64,000 bases of DNA, from NCBI GenBank assembly GCA_021613535.1, contig CP075492.1, positions 7,440,001 to 7,504,000 of the forward strand. Reading direction: 5' to 3'. The first letter of the stretch is position 1. Every line of letters starts with the position of its first letter. A program made the translations under genes and the position numbers. The stretch comes from Adineta vaga. Taxonomy: Eukaryota > Rotifera. The notes under the pieces are model-generated. The model was not told the DNA's origin, did not search any database, and was given only the letters and a program-made list of their open reading frames with translations. Below are positions 25,177 through 40,243 of this stretch, in pieces.

Positions 25177-26715
25177 ATGTACGCATTTTGTAGAAATATG
25201 GTGTTAATGTTTGTCGTGATTTTCTACTTGGAAATACTAATGCTAACGACAGTATTTGGAAAACATCATACATTAGCAGAAAAAAATCGACTACGTATTA
25301 AAACACTTTATAAAGATAATTTAGTCATAAGACCATCAGCAAACCATACCAGACCAACAGTTGTTGCTATTGGCTTAGGAATTATGGAAGTGATCGGAAT
25401 TGATCCTAAACAACAGGTTTGTAATCTGACAAAAAAGAAAATTTCATGTAGTTTTAATTCTATTCTATACTTTTCTTTTAAGGTTATTAGATTAAATGCT
25501 AATTTTGAATTGAAATGGTGTGATGATTTATTACATTGGAATTCGAGTGATCAACCATGCGTTGGTCGACGAAATCGTACAGAGATCTTTTTTACTCCTC
25601 ATGAAATTTGGACACCGGATATCGTTGCTATAAATGGACCAGGAAAAGTAGTTGAAAAAGATCCAAAATATTACTATCCTGTTCTCGTCGTTTGTACAGG
25701 TCATGTTAAATGGTCATATCAAGATAAACTTGTTTCATTTTGTGAAGTTGATGTACGAAATTTTCCATTCGATCGTCAATACTGTTCGATTCATTTACAA
25801 TCAACTATTTTCGATACTAGTCAATTGAAAATACGTACTCTATATAAAGTTATACGTTTATATAATTTGATTAAAACAGAATGGGAAATAACTCATGCAA
25901 CAATTCAAGAAGTTGATCTATATAATCCTCATTATCAACGTAATTTTAGTACAATTAAAATTGATTTCGAACTCGAACGTTTCTCACGTCTTTATGTTTT
26001 AAAAATAATTCTACCATTTTCTATCATTTCATCACTCGCTCTATTCTCATTTTGTTTACCAACAGATAGTGGTGAAAAAGTTGCATTAACTGTCAGTGTT
26101 TTATTATCATTATCAATTTATTTACAAACCATTTCAGATTATGTTCCTAAAAGTGAAAGTGGCTTTTCGATCTTAACTTTATATTCCAATATCATATTTT
26201 CATTCGTTTTCCTATCTTGCATATTTAATATTTTTACAATATTCATTTACTATCATGAACAATATTCCATGAAACATCGAAAACCCAAAGGAGAACAAAA
26301 ATCTTCTCTAACAACAATGCATGAATCCTTATTCGAATTAAATAAACAACGATGGACATTTCTTCGCAAACGTCGTAATCTACAAGAAAAATTACCTGAA
26401 AAAACAAATCTTGATGGCCTTCGAATTCTATATGATATTCGTTATATTCGACAAGTTTTAATGAATTTTCCCCATCGACAAGATCCAATTGATATTCGTT
26501 ACAATTTATTTCATTCCAAACGATCACTAAAACAAATAGCGATCTTAATCGATCGAATCTTATTTTTTATTTATCTAATTTCAATGCCATTGAGTATGAT
26601 TGTCTTATTTCGAGCAAATCAACAATCACGTTTGCCATCATCAACAAATCAAATACTTGATTTGCGTAAGTCAGCTACAGATCCGATGCCAATTTATCGT
26701 GGTTGTCCAACGTAA
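25177..26715 (+). CDS. Cys-loop ligand-gated cation channel subunit (nicotinic-like)
   Basis: A pentameric-channel subunit for the cell surface. There is a hydrophobic signal peptide at residues 8-27 and an extracellular domain with WTPDIVAING. The Cys-loop CEVDVRNFPFDRQYC has exactly 13 residues between the cysteines. TM1-TM3 start at FSRLYVLKIILPFS, and TM2 is flanked by DSGEKVALTVSVLLSLSIYL, whose GEK predicts cation selectivity. A long intracellular loop precedes TM4 (ILFFIYLISMPLSMIVLF). Loop C lacks the vicinal Cys pair of alpha subunits, so it may be a non-alpha or differently gated subunit. The continuous frame hides a 66-nt intron at 25417-25482; removing it restores the conserved NANFELKW block. 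The true length is then about 490 residues. Confidence 0.88.
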   Translation: MYAFCRNMVLMFVVIFYLEILMLTTVFGKHHTLAEKNRLRIKTLYKDNLVIRPSANHTRPTVVAIGLGIMEVIGIDPKQQVCNLTKKKISCSFNSILYFSFKVIRLNANFELKWCDDLLHWNSSDQPCVGRRNRTEIFFTPHEIWTPDIVAINGPGKVVEKDPKYYYPVLVVCTGHVKWSYQDKLVSFCEVDVRNFPFDRQYCSIHLQSTIFDTSQLKIRTLYKVIRLYNLIKTEWEITHATIQEVDLYNPHYQRNFSTIKIDFELERFSRLYVLKIILPFSIISSLALFSFCLPTDSGEKVALTVSVLLSLSIYLQTISDYVPKSESGFSILTLYSNIIFSFVFLSCIFNIFTIFIYYHEQYSMKHRKPKGEQKSSLTTMHESLFELNKQRWTFLRKRRNLQEKLPEKTNLDGLRILYDIRYIRQVLMNFPHRQDPIDIRYNLFHSKRSLKQIAILIDRILFFIYLISMPLSMIVLFRANQQSRLPSSTNQILDLRKSATDPMPIYRGCPT

Positions 26716-27168
26716 ATTCAAATGAATCTTTTGCGAACATCGTTTCTTGTGTATATATTTTGTGAAAAAAATACAATATACACATAAATAAACTAGAGAC
26801 GAACAAATAATCACGAATTCACACAATTAAGGCAATGGCAAAGTTGACATTTGCATTTGCATTTTGTTTGTTTTGTTTTTTTTTAAATTTTGTTCGAAAA
26901 AGAAAACACATAAACCACCACTATTAACATAAACATGAAAACTAACAACTGCAGACAAAAATATTTCTTAGACTATAATTTTCACACAGATTTTTGTGTG
27001 ATGGAGAATATAATCTATCAGACTAGAAACATCACTGTTGAAAAAAAAAATATAGAAATAGAGGAGAAAAGGAAGAAAAGTATATATTTAATAGTATGTA
27101 TGGTTATATTTATTATTATTAAATTTTCTTTTTGAATCAGCTTATCACAGGTTCCGATGAAATTTTTC
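26716..27168. other. Convergent 3' ends of Cys-loop receptor and diacylglycerol kinase
   Basis: About 450 bp, very AT-rich, holding 3' UTRs. A plus-strand open frame near 26935-27135 has background composition. AATAAA at 26786 fits the receptor transcript. Confidence 0.45.
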
Positions 27169-31920
<4,752 letters not shown>

Positions 31921-32655
31921 GGATTATGATCATCGGTCGACAAAGTCGGTTCATAGTTTGTTCGATTATCAATTATATGACTGACCGAGAAACATATTTC
32001 GTATTTAAATCATCTAAATAAACATCAAAATCGAACTAATTATCGTAATTGAACTAAAAAGAAAAGATTTTTCATTTTTTTTCTCGAGATCATCTGTTAT
32101 TGTAATGCATCTGATATGCTGCTGCTGCTCATCTTTTACTATCTATGTTATATTGTTGCTATTGCTGACTGGTGTCGTCAAATACTAATTTGATGCTCTA
32201 CATCATTCTATATGACAAGATTCCCGTTGAGAGTCACAGAGACAAGACGGAAGGAAGAAAAAAGAGAAGAAAATGAAGAAGAAAAAAACTAGTCAGAAGG
32301 AGGAGTTTATCCCAAAGGAGTAAGTTTGACACTTGTGTGTATGGTTATGTGTGTGAGTGTGTTGTGTTGTGTCATTCGTATGAGAAAGTTAAGTTGAAAA
32401 GGCAAATGTTCGTTAGATGTTATTTCTTTATGAATCTCATATGGGAACCATCAGATTACTTCATTTTGATGACATCAAATCTTATCAATATCTGTGTGTC
32501 GTCATCTAATAATTTTTTGTTATTTGACGGCGATCGCACAATTTATTTATGTTGATAATCGAATAAGGAAGAGTAAAAAAAGAATAGGAATTATTAGAGG
32601 TTTCTCCTATAACACAAGTCTTTCCAAATGTTACGTCTAATGATTACCAGCAATG

Positions 32656-32677
32656 ATATATATATATATATATATAA
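32656..32677. repeat. (AT)n microsatellite
   Basis: About 11 AT units followed by a short GA tract and GT-rich sequence. Confidence 0.9.
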
Positions 32678-32810
32678 AGAGAGAGAATGTGTGTAAGATA
32701 TTTAAGTCAAAGAGAGGATATGATTGCAAGAGTTTAGTTCTATTATGAATTCTCTTCAGTTTTTCTCTGTATGATGCATGTTCGTATGTGTATGTGCGCG
32801 TGTTTCTCTT

Positions 32811-32827
32811 CACACACACACACACAC
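32811..32827. repeat. (CA)n microsatellite
   Basis: About eight CA units; a GT-rich region lies 25-50 bp upstream. Confidence 0.9.
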
Positions 32828-33844
32828 GCATATTTTTTTCTCTCATCAGTTATTTATTGCTTGAAAGGCAACAGTTTAATTAGGAGACAACCGGAGTAGT
32901 AGGAGAATAGAAAATAGAGGAGCAGAAAATTGTTGTTTGCAAAGGAACTATCTATGAATATTGATTTAGTCGTACAATAGCCTACTCACTAGATCTCATC
33001 TATCTATCTTTTTATACAACTAATTTTCTACTAATAATTCATTTCAATATCTTCTCATCATTTTTCTTTTTTTTTTGAATCTAATTTGCATCTGTTAGTT
33101 CTGCTTCTACTATTATTATCATTAGTAGGCCTTTTGCGCACTATTCCACTACTCCTACTATCACATCGATATTCTATTAGTGTGCCATTGACAGTCACAT
33201 CCATGCACAAAAAAAAATCAGTCATTCATTTCGTTTCCAATAGACTAAAGATTTATAAGATAGAATTTTTTTTCTAATTTCCGCCCGTTATTCATCTTCG
33301 TCTTCTTCAATGGCATTATTGTCTGCATCTGTTTCTTTGGTCTTTTCTTTCTCGATTTACGTATGTTGTGACGCAATCATTTCAGAAAAGAATGGTAAGG
33401 GAAAAAAAAGAAAGAAGAAAAAAAACTAACTTAACTACCTGTTAATATATAGAAATATTTAGACAAAGATATAATGAAGATTTGTCGATGATTTGAATCC
33501 AAATAATATCAAATATGTATATCTTGTCTTCCTGTTTTATTGCTCATGCGTGCCAATGGATATATTTATATCTAGAGCAATGACACAACTCGAGTTCGAT
33601 AATCACGATAATAATGAGGGATGTTGCTTATGGCTGAAGAGGAACAGCCTGGTCGGACGCTAGTTGGATGAAGAGAAAAATGTACCGTGCTCTTCTTCTT
33701 CTGCTTCTTCTTCGATCCTTTTACTCGTCGCATTTTTTGCTTTACTCTTCATCTCACACACACATACATGAAGAGAACTGCGACTTTCTCTGCCGCCGTC
33801 GTTGATGCTGTTACTGTGAGTTTTTTCATCATTTCTTTACCGCT

Positions 33845-33962
33845 AGAAAAGAAGAACAGAAACGAAAGAGAAAGAGAGCGAGAAAGACAGACAGACAGCA
33901 AAGAAGATTTTGCCATCTTTCTTTCTCTCTCTCTCTCTCTCTCTCTCTGCCTCTCCCTCTTT
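33845..33962. repeat. Polypurine tract followed by (CT)n polypyrimidine tract
   Basis: The left part (about 33845-33907) is purine-rich with GA and GACA units. The right part (33916-33962) is pyrimidine-only except one G, with about 12 pure CT units at 33925-33948. The halves are roughly complementary and could pair as an imperfect hairpin or form H-DNA. Confidence 0.75.
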
Positions 33963-35205
33963 TTCTGCTATGTTGTTGTTGTTTGTGTGATCCTGATGAC
34001 GATTGCAGCGACAGAGGCAATGTTAGTGGTAGTGATAATGTTGATAGTAGTACTCCCCCACACAGATAAACACTAAGATTTTTTTCTTTTAGGGGAAAAT
34101 ATTCTCATTGACCTTGAACTTTTGTTTCACATTAAGGGATTCGAACGTATGCAATTGTTTTTTTCTCGATGAATATATCGATGATAAATTAGCTATTAAA
34201 AACAGGAGTTTGTAATAAAAACAATCTGGTGCTCGTGCATCCCAAAGGCATAATTCATTATCATCAAAGATAGATAAAGAAATCTTCTATTGGTCATTCA
34301 TGATTAAATCATGATTTTACAATACAAAAGAAATGGAAATTGTTACGAATGAAGAGAAATTCATTGATCTATATCACTGAGTATTTAATTTAGTAAAAAA
34401 ACTAAAAAACAATCATTGTAATGTAAATATTAATTTACACTTAAAAATAGAATCATTATGACGTCGAAGACGGATGAAAAGGAAGTAGAAGAATGAGAAA
34501 ATCTGAAATCTAGGAAACTAAATTCTTAAATATAATGTTTAATATGACAAAGACAAACTAATTTCTGTCTTGTTTCTTTATGGTGAATAGATGTTTTCTT
34601 GTCACTTGAAGAGATAGAATTACTTGTCTTGTTCAATTCAAAATGATAATGTTGTTGGTATATATTTGACAGATATAGCAGAAAAAAAGGAAATCATCAA
34701 TCATTATTAATTTACTTGAGATCTTACACGCTGTCTAATCGTATGGATATGTATCGTCGAGTTTTCTTTTTGTTACTAAAAGAATTATCCTCTCGCTGTG
34801 ATTATTTGATTCAGTCGATTCAATTTGAACGCAAATCTAGTCTTCTTGTGCTTCTGTCTTAAAAGTGATTTCCGCCTTTAGCTATTCAATAACAATAACA
34901 ATGACAACACAAGAGTTCAATCGTAATAAAGGAAAAGATGGAATACAGGGAAGAAGTGGGTGGGATTTGAGAAAATAGTCCATTATCTATTTTACTGCCT
35001 CATTCAACAACATTCGATACATGTGTGTATAAAAATGCGTATGAGCACACTAAGCTTTCCTTTTCACCACTTAGATTGAGAGAACAAAGAAGAAGAAAAG
35101 ACGACGACGACATACGCTGAGATGATTCTGTTTCTAGTTTAGGTAAATAACTGGTTATTTTCCATGAAGACATAGGTTATGCTGAACCGAATCAACTGCA
35201 AATAT

Positions 35206-35225
35206 TATATATATATATATATATA
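35206..35225. repeat. (AT)n microsatellite
   Basis: Ten AT units in AT-rich intergenic DNA. Confidence 0.85.
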
Positions 35226-36157
35226 CGAAATATTCTCATTAATTCTAAATGGTTGCATTCCATGAGTCTTGACCGGAACAAATACGTAAATATAGCTAAA
35301 CTTTATAATCATCATAATATTTATTAGAATATCAAAAATATATTTTCTATAGGATAGATATACAGATACTTAAAAGAAAAAAATGAATGTTATTGTGTTC
35401 GTAGAAAACGAATCAATAATGAAAACAAAAGCTCATAAAATGTACTTTTGGATTAATCCTAATGGAACCATCTTAGTATGAGCTTCAACTTTTACTAGCG
35501 TTGCTTATTACAAACACTGTTACATAAAGACATATCATTGAACTATGACCTTATGGTAGATGTCAAACAAAATTCTATCCATAAAATCGTGTACTCTACT
35601 TTCTTTTGTAAACATTGTGAATATTCACAAAAGTGAATAAATAGGGAAATGAGGAAAGGAAATAGTTTATATCTGTATATTTTCATATTTTAATTGAATA
35701 TGTTTTGCTCTGTGATTAAAAGCACATCCTAACTATATTAAAAAGTCATTTGAAATGTTGATTTAGTTATCCACTAATTCATGGTAGAAATATGTTAATA
35801 TATTATTTATAGACTAAGCATAAAACGTTCTTTGGGTACATGATTTTCACTATGATTATCTCATAAAGCAAATTATCGAGTTAAATACATCAAAATGATC
35901 AGATTCATCAATTAATATTGTATTCATTCGAATATTAAAACCATTTTCTCGTATAATAAATGTATGAACATATATAATGAAGAAGGAACAAAAGAAAACA
36001 GACGTTACACATTCGATGTGTCACTAACAACGAATCAATACTATCGAGAGAGATAGAGAATTATTTATAGAAATAATCAACATATATAATAATAACAATA
36101 AAGACACAAATTTGGCACGCATAATTCATCATAATCTGACAGAAATAAATACATATA

Positions 36158-39100
36158 TCAAGCGTCAAGTCGAAGTTTGTCTCCATGAACAAATACTCCA
36201 TGATTAGTTGGACATTCAAAGTAGACATGCCCTTCGACTGTACCATTATTTTTACCTAGGATGAGAAATTTTTATTTTTGATTATTGAAAAGACTTTAGC
36301 CGACTTACCAAGTGGTTCTCGAAGCTCAACCCCATACCACTTTCCTTTTTTTCCTTTGATTTCACCAGCATATCTTATGATACCTGACTTTTCAACAACA
36401 GAACGACCTGTATTAACAATCACTTGACTTCCAACTAGAAAATTTTCTATTGCACTGTCAACAGTACGATTTGATGTTAATGATGCTGTAGAACCACTTG
36501 CTGATATAGGATATTTTTGGTCTAATTTTCTATCATCATTTTCTTTTTGTTGATCATCATCTATAGATATATCGAGTTTACGGTATATGGTAGGAGATGA
36601 TGTTTGTATCGGTTTTATATCTTGTTGTTCAATGAATGACAAACGTGATTTCACAGTTGGTATAGAACTATTCAATTTCGAATCAGAATTTATTTCAGGT
36701 AGTTTAATTTCTTCACTACAAGTCATTAGTGAAGTGGAAATATTCTATTGAAATAAATTAAACAATAGAAATATGTCAAAAGAAAAGAATATTCAATACA
36801 AACCGGTCGTATTTCATAAGAAGTAATATTAGGTGCACTTGTTGATTTCAAAATGGTTTGTTGTTTTGTAAAATTTTCTAATAATAAAACTTCCTAAAAA
36901 AAACATTTTTCATATTAACTCTATCTAATTTGAAATATGTTTTACTTGTCTTAATCTATCAAGTAGTAGTCGAGCATCAATAGTTGAAGCATGATGAATA
37001 TATTTTTGAATATTCTCTTCCAAAACACATTCCCCATCAGCTGGAATTTGATCTTCAACAGCGTAAAGACTCTTAGGTATATTTGATACAATTTCATAGA
37101 CAACACTCGTTCGTATATATGTTTCCTAACAATAACAAAAGAAAGAAAGAAACAAAAGATTTATTTTTATTGCTATACTTTGAAAAATGGATATCATTCT
37201 TACGTAACCGAGAAAACTTTTTACGAGTTTCCCTGACCACCACTCATCGCTCTTGTTTATTGTTACAGCAATTCGTTTTCGTAGAATAATTTCCATATGA
37301 ATTGGTTCGTTTATGATAACAATAACTTTGACAATCAAATAAATCAATGTACCACTAGGTGTGACTTGATTCCTATAATGCAATAAACATATTCGAACAA
37401 AAGAGAACAGAACAAGAAGATATTTACATCACAGGTAAATTATGTCTTGATGGATCCCATAGAGCAATAGAAGAAATCTAAATACAGCTTATGTATAGAT
37501 CGTAAGATAAGTAGTTAGTTTTGAAAATCAAACCTCATCAGACATATTTTGTATTAATGGTAATTTAATCATTTTAGTTTGATCTTCGTCAGTTAACGTT
37601 GCTTCTACACCAGCACAATCCTTGGTTGGTTTCATTTTAAACGGATCGACATCAAGAAATATTAATGGACGATGAGCCTCGATTACTTGTGGTGGATTCC
37701 AAGCAGCTGGAGAACCTGACAAAACACAAGTTTCTATTCATTCTTTTCTATGATGAATATCTAAACATGTTTCTTTTGCGCATAGGATGAATATTCACAG
37801 AAACGGAGAATATCATTCCTCTATTAACTATTTACCTGGTATTCCACTCAACGATGGTGGAAGAACAGCAATATCCTGTTCTTGAGCTAGTTGTCGAAGT
37901 TCTTCGAGTAAAATATTTTCTTTCTGAATATCATGTGCATTTTTAACTAAATGATTCTATTGATAATTCATATAAAACGAATGTTATTATCTACTTGTTT
38001 GCTGATGTGATGCATTTAATTGAGATTCAGCATGAATTTTACGTTTCTCAATCAAACCTAACCATTGCTGCTTCAACGATTGTAAATCTTCTTCTTGATA
38101 TGAATCTAACTGAACAGGTGCATCTATTTTTCGTGTACTTATCGAACCAATTTCAACCGATCGTATCGTATCAATATGAAATGGTAAAGCATTTGATCGT
38201 GGTAGTAATTTTAGTGTAGTAACAACACGTTTTGATTGACCCTAAGAAAATTGATATAGAAATTTAATTAAAATTTCTATTCTATTACGAAACCTGTTTC
38301 AATCGATAAATGCCACCACTAATAACTCTATCATCAACATCAACTTGAACAGGTTTCCATTCTCCCGTTTCATCCAATTCATGAATTTCAACAATAAATT
38401 GTACATGTCTTTTGACATCTTTCCAACAATTACTTATATAACATACTTTACGAAGTTGTTCATTGTTAGGATCATCATTATCCGATGGCTCATTCGATGT
38501 TGTCTTCGAATTTTGTTGATACCAAATTTCTACAGGAATCGAATTTTCAAGACATGTTGTTCGAAAAGTATCAGTTAAACGAAATGTATACTCCTGTTAA
38601 CCAACAAGAAAGAAAAGGTGAACTATTTCAAAATCGATTTGATCTTACCATTTTATGATCAAACAAAAATGTAGGTGATTTCTGTTTGATTTCTTGATCA
38701 TTCGAACGTTTCAATGAAAGTGCTGTTTGATCTAATTTCGGATTGATGAAAAAATATCGACACAGGACATTCTCTGCGTTCGATTCAGGTAAATCACGTG
38801 CTTCTTTAATTGCAAACTATGATATAGAAAATACACGTAGTTTTTCTTCTTTAATTTTTCATTCAAAATTCACATACTTTGATTGTTGTTTGATCATTTT
38901 TACCATCAAAAATTGTCGATGATTCATCAATACCTTCATCTTCAAAACTATGTTGACTCGTACTACGATTATTCAGACTTTGTTCATCAGCATCTATACT
39001 AATTCCGTCACTCATACTACTACGTGTTGTACTATTAATTTGTAAATCACTTTGTTTCTTCATAACTGGCAATCCTGTTTGATCAAGAGTAACACAGAGT

Positions 39101-39953
39101 GAACCAGATATCTATCATGAGTTTTAAGAAAAATAACATAACTGATCGTTAACTCTAATCTATCTGTACAGTACCTCTCCTTTAATATTAATAATCGGTA
39201 CAATATAATCCAGTTTAGGACTGTAAAATAAAGCTTTTAAATAAATATTTGCAACTCCTATTAGATTTTCGGGTTCTTTGTCATAAAACGGATTCATTCG
39301 TTTCAATAATTCATTCTAAATTGTGAATAAAACAGAAGATATTTTTCGACTATAAAAAATTATTCTTACTTTATTTTCCGATATTTTCCATTGTTGATAA
39401 ATCTTTCGCATTTCATGTAACTTGAATTCAAATTTTTCTATATTCCATATTTGTGGTGTCGAACCTCCTCGGTTAACTTGAATAGCGGGTGCGCATAAAT
39501 TGTTGATCATCTAAAAAACGTAATCAAAAGAAAATGTTAAATTTTGAAATTTAATTAGAACATACACGTTCGTTTGGTTTTAAATATGAGACAGATGTTT
39601 GTAGAGTAGCAATATAAATGACATGACGTTGCATTTCAGTTGAAATGGTATTTGCTTCACATGTAAGTGAAAAAATACGTTGAAATTCTTGTTTAAGTTG
39701 AGTAGAAAATGTTTGTAATTCCAATTGATCAGTTCGAAGTTTATTGGCTAAACGCCATTGAGAAAATGTTGAATTTGCATACTTTTTATTTCGACGCATT
39801 AATTGTATCCGAAGATTTTCAATTTCTTCATACATATCATATGTCCCTGAAGTGAGAATGTAGAAATTCAAAAGTATTTTACCATTTTCAATTACTCGAT
39901 TCGTCTGACTTTAAGTCCGCTTGACCGTGTCGATGATCTTGAGATGAGCTCAT
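36158..39953 (-). CDS. KIF13-type kinesin-3 tail with CAP-Gly, lacking the motor domain
   Basis: About 950 residues from roughly 15 exons. It begins MSSSQDHRHGQADLK (39951-39953), joined by a GTAATT donor to TYDMYEEIENL and a helical region. Then come IEKFEFKLHEMRKIYQQWK, FYDKEPENLIGVANIYLKAL, YIVPIINIKGEISGSL, FAIKEARDLPES, EIHELDETGEWKPVQVD, GGIYRLKQGQSKRV, LDSYQEEDLQSLKQQWLGLI, SGIPGSPAAWNPP and YEIVSNIPKSLYAVED. These follow the tail of KIF13A/B in order. It closes with a CAP-Gly domain (GTVEGHVYFECPTNHGVFVH, GKNNG), as KIF13B does. No kinesin motor (no P-loop GQTGSGKT) and no FHA domain lie upstream: only 290 bp separate its start from the next gene. It may act as a cargo adaptor or a dominant regulator; that is inference. 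Confidence 0.85.
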
Positions 39954-40243
39954 GTCTACTGTTAGTTTTCGTTTTGTTTCAAAATACAGATGAGTATATT
40001 AGACGGATTAAAGTGTGGAATTTCCAATGAGTAAAAATGTGACTAAATTCTTTTTATCAACGTGACGTTGAGATAAAACAAGGTTGGTTTAAAAATATAA
40101 CCAATAAAATAAAGTTCAAGTATGATTCATTCTTTTCTCTCTCACCTGTAGGTAGATAAAAAATTCATCTTTTTTGTTTTTTCATTTTTATGTTTTAAAA
40201 TCAGATCGTGTGCCTTCAGAACTATCTTGTATCGTGAGAGATA

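Larger units (their letters stand above)
31921..36157. other. 4.2 kb region without recognisable gene, repeat-rich
   Basis: Lies between the 5' end of diacylglycerol kinase and the 3' end of the kinesin-tail gene, both on the minus strand. Several open frames of 60-130 codons exist but are made of simple repeats or Leu/Phe-rich AT background. It contains (AT)n, (CA)n, (AG)n and (CT)n tracts and a GC-richer patch at about 33615-33670. It could hold upstream exons or enhancers of the kinase, or an unrecognised noncoding RNA; none can be shown. Confidence 0.5.

Noticed and set aside
33687-34076. 129-codon open frame in the 4.2 kb gap
   Set aside because: It is largely encoded by (AG)n and (CT)n repeats, with no domain and no splice context.
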